Positions 16,934 to 24,619 of a DNA stretch of 64,000 nucleotides are shown piece by piece. How positions within the stretch are numbered: the first letter of the stretch is position 1; each line of letters begins with the position of its first letter. A program made the translations under genes and the position numbers. The DNA is taken from assembly GCF_014646075.1 (NCBI RefSeq), contig NZ_BMMT01000022.1:1-64000 (forward strand), in the 5' to 3' direction. The notes under the pieces were generated by a model. That model was not told the DNA's origin, ran no database searches, and was given only the letters and a program-made list of their open reading frames with translations. This stretch comes from Saccharopolyspora thermophila (lineage in GTDB: Bacteria; Actinomycetota; Actinomycetes; Mycobacteriales; Pseudonocardiaceae).

Positions 16934-17461
16934 TCACCGGCCGATGTCGTCGCCGCGGTCGCCGGTCCGGTGCTCCGCGTCGTGGCGCGGGCCGCGGTCG
17001 CGGTCCGCCGGTGTGGCCCGCAGCCGCGCCAGTTCGGCCGCGCTGTTGTCGTGGACCCGCTGGATGAAGCGCAACACGGCGGTGAGTTCGGCATCGGTGA
17101 AGTCAGCGAGGTCGTCGCGGGTGTGCGCGGCCAGCTTGGCGTAGTAGGCGCGGACCCGCTCGAGTCCTTTGGCCGTGGGTTCGATGAGCACCCTGCGCCG
17201 GTCGCCGGGATCGCGGACCCGCTCGATGCATCCGGCCGCGTCGAGCCGGTCGATCATGCGCGAGACCGAGCCCGACGTCAGCCCCACGCGCTTGGCCAGG
17301 TCGGCCGCGGTGGCGGGTCCGTGCTTGTTGAGCGTGTGCAGGCAGTCCAGGTCGCTGAGCGTGACGCCCATCCGCTTGGCGATCTCGGCGTTGAGCTGGG
17401 AGGTGGTGTTCCCCCAGTCCGGCAAGGCGGCCAGCACCCGTCGGATCGCCGTGTCGCTCAC
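16934..17461 (-). CDS. MarR-family transcriptional regulator
   Basis: 175 residues. The winged helix is clear: LSDLDCLHTLNKHGPATAADLA, then the recognition helix SGSVSRMIDRLDAAG and the wing RVRDPGDRRRVLIEPT. The GTG at 17461 is placed by a GGGAGGG ribosome site. The last ~30 residues are an Arg/Asp-rich tail not needed for the fold. It is divergent from the glycosyltransferase gene; the 115-base gap holds a perfect operator-like palindrome, so this protein probably represses both genes until a ligand binds, as is usual for MarR regulators of resistance genes. Confidence 0.9.
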   Translation of the reverse strand: MSDTAIRRVLAALPDWGNTTSQLNAEIAKRMGVTLSDLDCLHTLNKHGPATAADLAKRVGLTSGSVSRMIDRLDAAGCIERVRDPGDRRRVLIEPTAKGLERVRAYYAKLAAHTRDDLADFTDAELTAVLRFIQRVHDNSAAELARLRATPADRDRGPRHDAEHRTGDRGDDIGR

Positions 17462-17513
17462 GTCCGCGTTGCCCTCCCATCCGGCTTGCGGCCCGGACCC
17501 TAACACCACTAAC

Positions 17514-17558
17514 CTGCGTGACGCAATTACTGCGTCACGCAGTTAATGTGCGACGCAG
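17514..17558. promoter_or_regulatory. Probable MarR operator array
   Basis: CTGCGTGACGCA (17514-17525) and TGCGTCACGCAG (17531-17542) form perfect 12-bp arms around five bases. The second arm is itself the middle of an AATTACTGCGTCACGCAGTT palindrome. A third TGCG-ACGCAG site follows at 17549-17558. The array lies between the divergent MarR and glycosyltransferase start codons, ending 18 bases before the latter. Confidence 0.75.
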
Positions 17559-17576
17559 CTTTCTGAGGAGGTTCGC

Positions 17577-18812
17577 ATGCGGGTGTTGTTGTCGACGATC
17601 GGGTCGCGCGGGGAGGTCCAGCCGGTGGCGGCGTTGGCCTCGCGGTTACAGGCGCTCGGCCAGGACGTTCGCGTCTGCGTGTCTCCCGACTTCTGCGACT
17701 GGATCGAGGACCTGGGGATTCCGGCGATCCCCCTCGGCCCGGCGATGCGCCCGGCGGCGACATCCGGGGAGCGGAGCTGGGACCTGTCCTCACCGGAGGG
17801 ACGGCGTCGGGCGGCAGCGGACGCCGTGGCCGCGCAGTTCGCAACGCTCCCGGAGGCCGCGCGGGGGTGCGAGGTCCTGGTGGCGTGCGGGGCGGTGCTC
17901 GTCGCTGGGCGGTCGGTCGCCGAACTGGTGGGGGCCGGCTACGTCCACGTCCACTACTGCCCTGCCACCGTGCCGTCGCCGCACCACGCGCCGGCCCCGT
18001 GGCCGGGATGGCCGCAGGACGAGACGGGCCCCCACCGCCAGCGGTGGGCGTGGGACGCTCGGCGCTGGAACGACACATGGGGCCCCGCGCTGAACGCCCA
18101 CCGCGCCCGTGCCGGTCTGGCCCCGGTCGAGGACGTGCGAAGCCACGTCCTCGGCGACCAGCCGCTGCTGGCCGCCGACCCCGTGCTGGGTCCCTGGCCC
18201 GAGCCCGACGACCCCGCCGTGCGCCAGACGGGCGCGTGGATCCTGCCGGACAAACGCCCGCTGCCGCCCGAACTGGCGGCCTTCCTTGACGCCGGCGAAC
18301 CACCCGTCTACTTCGGACTGGGCAGCATGAGGTCCCCCCACGAAGACGTCAGCCGGGTGCTGGTCGACGCGGCCCGCGCGCTCGGCCGCCGTGTGATCAT
18401 CTCCCGCGGGTGGGCAAATCTGCCGCTGCCGGACAAGGGAGACGACTGCCTGCTGGTCGGAGAGGTCAACCACCAGGCGCTGTTCCGCCGGGTCGCCGCC
18501 GTCGTGCACCACGGCGGCGCGGGCACCACGACCGCCGCCGCGAAAGCCGGGGCTGCCCAGGTCGTACTCCCTCAGGTCTACGACCAGCACTACTGGGCCC
18601 GGCGGGTCGACCACCTCGGGATCGGGGTCGCGCACCCGCGGGGCGTGCCGACGGTCGACTCGCTGACCGGAGCGCTCAGCCGCGCCCTGGCACCGGACGT
18701 CGCGGCCCGCGCCCGGGATGTCGCCACGACGATCCGCACCGACGGCACGAGGGTGGCCGCGCAACACCTGCTGGACCCACAGCTGCGGCCATCACGCGAA
18801 AGCCGGCCCTGA
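17577..18812 (+). CDS. Family 1 glycosyltransferase (UGT/vancomycin-Gtf type)
   Basis: 411 residues. The N-terminus MRVLLSTIGSRGEVQPVAAL is the acceptor-domain signature of GtfB/GtfE and macrolide glycosyltransferases. VVHHGGAGTTTAAAKAG (~310-325) is the NDP-sugar-binding block, followed by PQVYDQHYWARRV. Such enzymes glycosylate aglycones in secondary metabolism or inactivate macrolide-like antibiotics. No other biosynthetic gene is adjacent, and the divergent MarR gene with shared operator suggests an inducible, possibly self-protective or detoxifying, enzyme. ATG 17577 follows GAGGAGG. Acceptor and sugar donor cannot be told from sequence. Confidence 0.88.
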   Translation: MRVLLSTIGSRGEVQPVAALASRLQALGQDVRVCVSPDFCDWIEDLGIPAIPLGPAMRPAATSGERSWDLSSPEGRRRAAADAVAAQFATLPEAARGCEVLVACGAVLVAGRSVAELVGAGYVHVHYCPATVPSPHHAPAPWPGWPQDETGPHRQRWAWDARRWNDTWGPALNAHRARAGLAPVEDVRSHVLGDQPLLAADPVLGPWPEPDDPAVRQTGAWILPDKRPLPPELAAFLDAGEPPVYFGLGSMRSPHEDVSRVLVDAARALGRRVIISRGWANLPLPDKGDDCLLVGEVNHQALFRRVAAVVHHGGAGTTTAAAKAGAAQVVLPQVYDQHYWARRVDHLGIGVAHPRGVPTVDSLTGALSRALAPDVAARARDVATTIRTDGTRVAAQHLLDPQLRPSRESRP

Positions 18813-18849
18813 TGCCCCACCCCGGCCGGAGTTCGATGTGGACCGTCGG

Positions 18850-19408
18850 TCACGCCGGTGCGGGCTCAGGTTCGCGGGCCCAGCGGGTCGGGTCGCCGGT
18901 GATGATCAGGCACGTGACCGTGATCAGCGCACCGACCACGAGGTAGGCGGCGATCGGCCAGGACGCCCCGCCCGACAGCGTCAGCAGGCTCGTCGCCAGC
19001 AGCGGGGACAGCCCGCCGCCGAGCACCGAACCGCCCTGGTATCCCAGCGAAACCCCGGTGTAGCGGACGTTCGTGGTGAACAGCTCCGCGCAGAACGCCG
19101 CCATCGGGCCGAACACCGCGGCCGAACCCGCGTACCCGAACGTCATCGCGAGCACGATCAGCGCCGGGTTCGCGGTGTTGAGCAGCCAGAACATCGGGAA
19201 CGCGTACACCGCCAGGAAGATGCCGCCGCCCAGCATCACGCGGGTGCGGCCGAGCCGGTCCGACAGGTGCGAGAACAGCAGGATTCCGGCGATCTGCGCG
19301 GCCGATCCGCACAGGCTGCCCAGCAGCATCAGGTCGCGGGTCGCGCCGAGCTCCTCGGTGCCGTAGGTCAGCAGGAACGTGGTGAGGATGAAAATGAACG
19401 TGTGCCTG
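18850..19408 (-). pseudogene. C-terminal half of an MFS transporter interrupted by a 7.4-kb insertion
   Basis: Reading leftward from 19408, the frame gives about 185 residues of a major facilitator C-terminal half: HTFIFILTTFLLTYGTEEL, GILLFSHLSDRLGRTRVM (the conserved inter-helix loop), and FGPMAAFCAELFTTNVRYTG, ending EPEPAPA. This is the metabolite:H+ symporter style. There is no own start with a ribosome site. Its missing first half lies at 26857-27614 in the same orientation. Joining the two at CCTG gives 1,317 bases, exactly 438 codons plus stop, through a natural ...GLLRHTFIF... junction. Confidence 0.9.
19405..19408. other. attL core (CCTG) of the 7.4-kb insertion
   Basis: CCTG at 19405-19408 is repeated at 26853-26856. 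It is the only sequence shared at the two broken ends of the transporter gene, and short cores of this kind are typical of large serine integrases. The exact crossover dinucleotide within it cannot be fixed from one sequence. Confidence 0.65.
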
Positions 19409-19666
19409 TCCCCGATGGGGCTCGCCAGGATGGAACGCGCCTATCTCCCACGTATCGAGGCAGCCGAGAAGCGGGCCGCGGAACTGCGCATCCCGTCCGT
19501 GCTCCGCCACGTCGTGCGACCGGACATCGCCCGGCATTGGCCGACGTTGGACATGAACCAGGAACGCGAAGTTCTGCGGGCGCTCATGGAGATTCACGTG
19601 ATGCCGGCCGGGCGGGGGCGCAGGGTGGACCCCGTCGACCGGGTGAACATCACGTGGGTTCGGTGA
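19409..19666 (+). pseudogene. C-terminal stub of a large serine integrase
   Basis: The last ~77 residues read ERAYLPRIEAAEKRAAELR, then a long helix with REVLRALMEI, and end in AGRGRRVDPVDRVNITW. That ending (A-G-R-G-R-x-x-D-P-x-R-V-x-I-x-W) is the standard C-terminus of actinobacterial large serine recombinases of the phiC31/pSAM-like resolvase-integrase class. The catalytic resolvase domain and zinc domain are absent anywhere in the element. The stub abuts attL, so most of the gene was lost after integration. It ends at TGA 19664-19666. Confidence 0.75.
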
Positions 19667-19699
19667 AGCTCGGCCTCACCGCGAGATGCTGGGGCGCCG

Positions 19700-20152
19700 T
19701 CACGATGCGGGCGATTCGGTGGCTACCGAGGCGACCAGGGGTGCGCGGTTCTGCAGGATGTGGATCGGGACGTTGGGAACCGTAGGCGGTTCCGTCTGCT
19801 CGCCCGGCCGTCCCTCGATGTTGGGCTTGGCCATGCCGATGCTCGCGACCGCGGCCAGGGTCGAGGCGACAGCCGTGGTCGTTGCTGGGTGTTCGCGGGC
19901 GTACCCCTGAAGGCGCCCGGCGGGTCCCGTGCTCTTGACGCTGCGCAAGTGGCGACGATGCCGGGGCTGCGATGGGGCGGGTTGGTCGACCAGTCGCAAC
20001 GCGGCTTCGTACTGGTCAATGCGCCGTTGCGCCCGGTGCGCATCCTGCCGTGCCTCTTCTGCATCTTGGCGAGCGCGGCGCGCACAGCGGATCGCGCAGA
20101 CAGCTAACGCGATGGTGACCACCAATGCCGCTGTGAACATCAGTTCGAGCAT
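19700..20152 (-). CDS. Membrane-anchored coiled-coil protein of the element
   Basis: 150 residues. An N-terminal membrane segment (MFTAALVVTIALAVCAI) is followed by a charged coiled coil (RRARQDAEEARQDAHRAQRR) and a Pro/Thr-rich tail with a second weakly hydrophobic stretch (TTTAVASTLAAVASIGMA). The ATG at 20152 has only a weak ribosome site; ATG at 20140 is an alternative. No family recognised. It is the last minus-strand gene beyond the graspetide genes, separated from them by a terminator-like hairpin. Confidence 0.5.
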   Translation of the reverse strand: MLELMFTAALVVTIALAVCAIRCARRARQDAEEARQDAHRAQRRIDQYEAALRLVDQPAPSQPRHRRHLRSVKSTGPAGRLQGYAREHPATTTAVASTLAAVASIGMAKPNIEGRPGEQTEPPTVPNVPIHILQNRAPLVASVATESPAS

Positions 20153-20260
20153 GAGCCGATGCTCTCTCGCGGGTGGCGGTCGATGCCAGATTCAACCGGC
20201 CGCGCTGACCGAGGCCGCGAGGGCGTCGAGCGTCCTCCGGGATGACCTGCACGACGAACA

Positions 20261-20290
20261 CGCCCCGCACCGGTCACCAGGTGCGGGGCG
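20261..20290 (-). terminator. Hairpin after the graspetide operon
   Basis: CGCCCCGCACC (20261-20271) and GGTGCGGGGCG (20280-20290) pair perfectly over 11 bp with an eight-base loop, 39 bases past the tgmC stop. Likely terminates the tgmA-tgmB-tgmC transcript. Confidence 0.65.
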
Positions 20291-20329
20291 CATTCCCGTT
20301 CTGCCGCGGCGCAGCCGTTCAGCCGCCCA

Positions 20330-21481
20330 TCACAGGTCGGTGACCGGGTTCGAGGGTTCGTCGAGCCAGACGCGGTGTTTCCCAGCCTCGACGGTGAGGC
20401 CGAACCGGTCGCGGGCCGGGCTGCCGAGCGCCTGCCATTGCTGGTGCGCGCGCTCGATGGTGTCCCACAGCCGGGCGGGGCCGCCTTGGCGCACGAGGTG
20501 TCGGCCGAGCTCTGGGGTGGTGTGGCAGACCCATGATCCGTCCGGGCGGATGAGCCAGGTTTCGGGCGCAGAGCCGTCGGCGGAGGTGAAGCCGATCCGG
20601 CTGTACGGGCCGGTGTGCAGGGCGGCGAAGAACTCGAACTCCCGCCCCGTGGCGACGTCCACGGCCAGGCTGGTCGGCTCGGGTTCGGTGGTGGCGGCGT
20701 CTCGGTGCGGGATGGTGGCGGCCGGTATCTGCTGGTCTCGGGTGGGCATGAACATGCCCGCGTCCGGGAGGAACGCGCCCTCGGCCCGGCCGTCGTCGAC
20801 GGTGAGCCGAGCCAGCAGCCCCCCGACCGTGAGCGGGGCGAGGATGATGCCGCCGGGGCGGGTCTGGTCGATCCACGCGGCCGGGATGCGGTGCACGCCG
20901 ACGGTGGCGATGATCCGGTCGAACGGCGCCTGCTCGGGGCAGCCGTCGCGGCCGTCGACGGCGGCCAGGTGCGGGGTGTAGCCGAGCTTGACCAGGCGGT
21001 CGCGGGCGAAGTCGACCAGCACGGGGTCGACGTCGACGCTGGCGACGTGGTCGCTGCCCAGCCGGTGGCAGAGCAGGGCGGCGTTGTAGCCGCTACCGGT
21101 GCCGATCTCCAACACCCGGTGCCCGTCGTGGACGTCGAGGGCTTCAAGCATGAGCGCCATCAACGACGGCGCCGAGCTGGAGGATGTCGGCTGACCGGTG
21201 ACGGTTTCACCGCGCCGGGCGGCCAGCACCCCGTCGGGGTTGTTGTCGATCTGGGTGATGTGCGCGGCGTTGCGGTACACCCCATCGCGCCATTCGTCGC
21301 TGCGCTCCAGCAACCGCCAGCCGGGCCGGTCGGTGCGCGCCTCGAAGTAGTACGGGACGAACAACCCGCGGGGCGTGTCGCTGAACGCGGCGATCCACGC
21401 GGGGTCGCGCAGGTAGCCCTCGCCGGTGAGCTGGGCGACGAGTCGGGCCCGCAGGGCTTCGGTTTCGGTCGTGGTGGTCAC
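20330..21481 (-). CDS. tgmC: PIMT-like methyltransferase of a graspetide (ATP-grasp RiPP) system
   Basis: 383 residues. The SAM-binding Rossmann motif is HRVLEIGTGSGYNAALL (~125-140) with DHVASVDVDP after it, as in protein-L-isoaspartate O-methyltransferases. It is much longer than a housekeeping PIMT (~210 residues) because of a C-terminal extension of ~160 residues. That size and the tgmB partner fit the methyltransferases that act with ATP-grasp peptide ligases. In characterised graspetides (fuscimiditide, amycolimiditide) the homolog methylates an Asp of the ester-crosslinked peptide, leading to aspartimide. GTG 21481 overlaps the tgmB stop by four bases (GTGA). Intact here although tgmB is frameshifted. 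Confidence 0.85.
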   Translation of the reverse strand: MTTTTETEALRARLVAQLTGEGYLRDPAWIAAFSDTPRGLFVPYYFEARTDRPGWRLLERSDEWRDGVYRNAAHITQIDNNPDGVLAARRGETVTGQPTSSSSAPSLMALMLEALDVHDGHRVLEIGTGSGYNAALLCHRLGSDHVASVDVDPVLVDFARDRLVKLGYTPHLAAVDGRDGCPEQAPFDRIIATVGVHRIPAAWIDQTRPGGIILAPLTVGGLLARLTVDDGRAEGAFLPDAGMFMPTRDQQIPAATIPHRDAATTEPEPTSLAVDVATGREFEFFAALHTGPYSRIGFTSADGSAPETWLIRPDGSWVCHTTPELGRHLVRQGGPARLWDTIERAHQQWQALGSPARDRFGLTVEAGKHRVWLDEPSNPVTDL

Positions 21482-22423
21482 AGAGGTCTCTCCTGGGTCA
21501 GGGCGTCGGCGAGCGCGGTGGTGATCTGATCACGTAACGGGTGGTCCCAGGCCCATTGACCCGCCGGATTCGCCTCAAGGAACCACCACCGGCCGTCGTG
21601 GTCGACGGAGAAGTCGCACGCGGCGAACCGCAGGTCGAGGCGATCGAGCAGCACCACCAGGCGGGCCCGCACCTCGGCCGGGATCTCGACGGCCTGCCAG
21701 GTGTTCGCCGCGTGGTCGACCCGCCAGTCCAACTGCGCCGCACCGGATTCCGTGCGCGGGGCGACCGCGAACACCCGCCCGTCAACGCGGGTGACGCGTG
21801 CGTCGAATGCCTTGTCGATGCGGTGCTGTAGCAGGATCGGGGCCACCCTCACCGACTCGGCGTGGCACTGCTGCGGGGGTGACCTCGGTGGCGTAGAACA
21901 GCCGCGGCTGCCCGTCGATCTCAACCGGGATTCCCCGGAACGCCTTGTAGAGCACCGGGTTCGCGCGCTCGGCGAACTCCGCGGCCTTCTCCGGGTCGTT
22001 GGTGATCAGCGTGTCCGGGACGGGCAAACCCGCCTCGGCGGCCTGGGCGAGCTGGTAGGGCTTGTGCTCGGCGGCATGCACCGCCGGGGGCCAGTTCACC
22101 CACGTGGCGCGGGGAAGGGCTGCGAGAAGACCCCGCAGCCCCCACCGCTGTTCGGTCTCGATCCACTTGGCGGCATCCCCGCTCACACCCTCCGTCGCGG
22201 TCGGGTTGGTGGGCCGCCGGTAGTAGATGCCCGTCACGTCGTCGACCTTCACCGCGTGGTGGCGGGTGGCGAGAACCCCGCTCCAGCGCGCGCCGTCGAG
22301 CTCGGCGGACACGATGAGGTCGCCGAGGTCGGCCCGCACCAGCGGCACCCCGCGCCGGTTGAGTTCGTCGATCACCACATCGGCGGTGGCGTCGAAACGC
22401 TGGGGCAGAACGAGAACCGCCAC
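21478..22423 (-). pseudogene. tgmB: ATP-grasp graspetide ligase with a +1 frameshift
   Basis: Frame one (22423 down to about 21880) reads a TgmB/MvdD-type N-terminus and central domain: VLVLPQRFDATADVVIDEL, GIYYRRPTNP, and the NPVLYKAFRGIPVEIDG lid region. Frame two (about 21875 to 21478) continues with SVRVAPILLQHRIDKAFDAR, FAVAPRTE and the metal-binding end FAACDFSVDHDGRWWFLEAN. The switch falls in a run of five C's (five G's on the plus strand, 21875-21879). Four C's would give an unbroken 314-residue enzyme reading ...EVTPQQCHAESV. GTG 22423 lies four bases after the tgmA stop. Intact homologs form Thr/Ser-to-Asp/Glu side-chain esters with ATP. Confidence 0.85.
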
Positions 22424-22427
22424 AGGA

Positions 22428-22664
22428 TCAGTCCTCGGTCCAATCCGTGTCGGTCTCGGGCCCGCCGTGCCCGTCGGCGTTGGAGTTGGTCGTGGTCTGC
22501 CCGTCGGAGTGCTTGCACCACGGCGTGTTCACCCCGTCCTCGCCGGGGGCGAGCATGATCTGCCGCTTCGGGTCGAACACCAACCGGGTCAGATCCACCT
22601 CGCTGACCGGAATCGGCTTGCGGGCCGCGACTTCCAACCCGAACGCGGTCACAGATGCACTCAT
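22428..22664 (-). CDS. tgmA: Graspetide precursor peptide
   Basis: 78 residues. The leader carries FGLEVAARKP (residues 8-17) and FDPKRQ (30-35), the conserved recognition elements of ATP-grasp-modified precursors (R-P-F-G-L-R-like and Y/F-D-P motifs). The C-terminal core from W49 is rich in ester-forming residues: CKHSDGQTTTNSN (Ser and Thr donors) and an acidic tail (E70, D72, D74, E77, D78). Two Asp-Gly pairs (54-55, 64-65) are candidate aspartimide sites for the methyltransferase. ATG 22664 follows GGAAGG. The gene precedes tgmB by four bases, the usual order. Confidence 0.85.
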   Translation of the reverse strand: MSASVTAFGLEVAARKPIPVSEVDLTRLVFDPKRQIMLAPGEDGVNTPWCKHSDGQTTTNSNADGHGGPETDTDWTED

Positions 22665-23002
22665 GCTGCCATTCCTTCCTCTTCCGTGATCCCTGGTGAT
22701 CCTCGATGGGGTCCACCGGGGGCGTATACCCCTAGGCGGGTGGCTGTCGCCGCGGACGCATACGCCGAGCCCGGCGGGTTCCCCGGCGCGGTCGGGGCCG
22801 GTTGCGGCCCACCTGCCGCGCGTCGCCCCGTCACGGGCGCACAGGCCAGGCAACCCCGAGCCTGGCCCGTCCCGAATCCGCGGCCGTGCCGCGCCGGGGG
22901 CTGGGGTGGTCGGGCGACCGTCGGGGGGCTCGCCAGTCGCCCGACCGTCCGGGTGCCCATCCCGCCCTGGGGGATCGACGGTCAGGGAACCCGGATTCCG
23001 AA

Positions 23003-23034
23003 CCGGTCGGCGCGCCGGGGGAAGCGCCGACCGG
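23003..23034 (-). terminator. Hairpin after the DUF6244-like gene
   Basis: CCGGTCGGCG (23003-23012) and CGCCGACCGG (23025-23034) pair over ten bases, starting five bases past the stop codon at 23039. It separates that gene from the graspetide operon. The tgmA promoter should lie in the following 338 bases (22665-23002), which hold no gene. Confidence 0.6.
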
Positions 23035-23038
23035 CAGC

Positions 23039-23299
23039 TCAAAAGGTCGCAATCAGGTTGCGGATCAGCGTCCGTACGCGATCCTCCCCGCCCTCCAATG
23101 CGAACGCGGCTTGCTTGTTCGCGTTCAGTTCTTCGAGCAGCGCGGCGACGTTCGGGTTGTTGCTGCCGGTCATCAGACTGCTGACCGTCACGTATGCCTG
23201 CTCGTACGCGGCGGTGACCGCATTCGCGGCGGTGCCCACGGCAAGGATGGCCTCAGGCACCTGGAGCAACGCCGCCTTGACGTCCTCGATGGAACTCAT
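23039..23299 (-). CDS. Small conserved actinobacterial protein (DUF6244-like)
   Basis: 86 residues from ATG 23299 (MSSIEDVKAALLQVPEAIL). Mostly helical, with a central MTGSNNP turn and a C-terminal EDRVRTLIRNLIATF helix. The broken gene at 232-498 is its paralog. The fold suggests a helical hairpin superficially like WXG100 proteins, but the Trp-x-Gly motif is absent. Family assignment is from memory and uncertain; function unknown. A terminator follows immediately. The next gene upstream (a membrane protein) is 130 bases away and may share a promoter. Confidence 0.6.
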   Translation of the reverse strand: MSSIEDVKAALLQVPEAILAVGTAANAVTAAYEQAYVTVSSLMTGSNNPNVAALLEELNANKQAAFALEGGEDRVRTLIRNLIATF

Positions 23300-23429
23300 C
23301 AGGTCCTCTCGTGCTGGGCGCGGTCTGCGCCAATGTGGAACCCGGCGGGGCGGTGAACCGAGGGGCGATCCACCGCCCGCGCCGGGGCGACTCGGTGCCG
23401 GTCGGGGAAGTCACGACACCGAGCCGGGC

Positions 23430-23771
23430 CTACAGGTCTTCGAGCTTGGCCAGCACCCGCCGCAGCAAGCCGGGATGCTTGGCCATGGCGTGACGGTCGT
23501 CGACAGGTAGGCCGGATTCGACGAGCGGCAGGAACCGCGTTTCCTCGACGGCGAGCGCGTCGGCCAGGTCCCCGCGCAGCTGGACCGTGCGCGGCTCGCG
23601 CAGCCGGTGACGGCCGCCGCTCGTCTCGGCCTCGACTCGCGCGACCAGGTAGGCGACGGTCAGCGCGCCCTCGCCTCCACCGGCATGCCGCGCCGGTACG
23701 TAGTAGAACGTCGCCCACAACGCCAGTGCGCCGACGCCGAGCAGTCCGGCGGCGATCAACGCTGTGATCAT
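23430..23771 (-). CDS. Small membrane protein of the element
   Basis: 113 residues from ATG 23771, preceded by GGGAGGGAAG. Residues 1-25 (MITALIAAGLLGVGALALWA) are one membrane helix followed by YYVPARHAGG. The remainder is a charged cytoplasmic domain with RHRLREPRTVQLRGDLADAL. No family recognised. It overlaps the upstream small gene by four bases (ATGA), making a three-gene minus-strand operon 24240-23430 that continues toward the DUF6244-like gene. Confidence 0.6.
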   Translation of the reverse strand: MITALIAAGLLGVGALALWATFYYVPARHAGGGEGALTVAYLVARVEAETSGGRHRLREPRTVQLRGDLADALAVEETRFLPLVESGLPVDDRHAMAKHPGLLRRVLAKLEDL

Positions 23772-23980
23772 CGTTCTTCCCTCCCGTCGACCACGCGGGG
23801 CGGCACGTAGGTGGCGGAATGGTCGCGCAGCGCTGCGGAGACCTCGTCCAACAAATCGGCCATCTCGGTGAGCTGGTGGTCGGTGGCGCGCCGCTCGCGC
23901 ACGTCGTCGGCCAGGTCCTCCAGCACGGCCGCCGTGCGCACCAACAGCGTGTGCAGGGGCGTCGTAGGTTGCTCGCTCAT
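23768..23980 (-). CDS. Small helical protein of the element
   Basis: 70 residues, starting MSEQPTTPLHTLLVRTAAVL, with a continuous helical heptad-like region (LEDLADDVRERRATDHQLTEMADLLDEV). It overlaps the next gene and the previous gene by four bases each, so it is translated within the operon. Probably cytoplasmic; no family recognised. Confidence 0.6.
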   Translation of the reverse strand: MSEQPTTPLHTLLVRTAAVLEDLADDVRERRATDHQLTEMADLLDEVSAALRDHSATYVPPRVVDGREER

Positions 23981-24240
23981 CGCGCGCCGCCCGTCTTGGC
24001 GACCGCAGCGCCCAACATCGGCGGGAGCCCGGCGAGCACCCGCGCCGCGGCGTTGCAGTCCGGGCACGTCTCCCACAACCAGGCGAGTTCATCGGTTTCG
24101 GCCTTGACGCGGCGCTCGCACAGCGTCGTGACGTCGGCTCCTGTGGCGTACACGTTCCCGGCGCTGTGCGGGTCGGTGCTCGCGTGCCGTTGCCCAGCGG
24201 CGGGCACCCAGTGGAACGGGTGAGGCCGGTATGTGGCCAT
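23977..24240 (-). CDS. Zinc-finger-like small protein
   Basis: 87 residues from ATG 24240, placed by CAGGAGGTC. It contains HPFHWVPAAGQRHA near the N-terminus and a TLCERR...TCPDCNAAARV pair of Cys-containing segments, which together look like a CHCC zinc site. Similar proteins commonly accompany XRE/DUF397 genes in actinobacteria. First gene of a minus-strand operon divergent from the DUF6879/XRE module, with a palindrome in between. Confidence 0.65.
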   Translation of the reverse strand: MATYRPHPFHWVPAAGQRHASTDPHSAGNVYATGADVTTLCERRVKAETDELAWLWETCPDCNAAARVLAGLPPMLGAAVAKTGGAR

Positions 24241-24293
24241 GGTGACCTCCTGTGGTGCTCGGGCCACGCTGAGCATGGACCACAAGAAACATC

Positions 24294-24307
24294 CGCGAAG
24301 CTTCGCG
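24294..24307. promoter_or_regulatory. Palindrome between divergent operons of the element
   Basis: CGCGAAGCTTCGCG is a perfect 14-bp palindrome in the 176-base divergent region; TTGCGCGAAC about 60 bases later resembles one half of it. It is a plausible binding site for the XRE regulator encoded downstream. Inference from position and symmetry only. Confidence 0.35.
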
Positions 24308-24416
24308 AACAACTCACCCAGTTGGGCCAAGGCGTGCGTGTGGTTCCTGGCGTTCGCTGGTGGTTGCGCGAACCGTGCGCGCTTGGTTCACTACCGGCCG
24401 ACAAGGAGAGACCGAC

Positions 24417-24617
24417 ATGAAGCTCACCCACCTCGGCACCACGAGCGGCGGCGGCGGCTGCCCGGAGCTGTACGAGACGGACCGGGACACCTACGTCGTG
24501 CAGGGAACGCGAATCACCGACCCCGAGGCGTTGGCCACGCTGCGCGAACGGGGGCTACCGGACCACGAAACCGCTGTCGAGATCCCGAAGGCCCTGCTGC
24601 GGTTTGCGAGGGACTGA
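24417..24617 (+). CDS. Small protein upstream of the DUF6879 gene
   Basis: 66 residues from ATG 24417, preceded by AAGGAGAG. It begins MKLTHLGTTSGGGGCPELYE and continues with TYVVQGTRITDPEAL and a PKALLRFARD end. Proteins with this look are frequent immediate neighbours of DUF6879 genes in actinobacteria. The downstream gene begins two bases after its stop. No biochemical function known. Confidence 0.65.
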   Translation: MKLTHLGTTSGGGGCPELYETDRDTYVVQGTRITDPEALATLRERGLPDHETAVEIPKALLRFARD

Positions 24618-24619
24618 CC

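Noticed and set aside
19379-19666. A 95-codon plus-strand frame starting inside the transporter remnant
   Set aside because: The first ten codons are antisense transporter DNA; only the part after the CCTG junction is integrase, so it is a chance fusion, not a gene.
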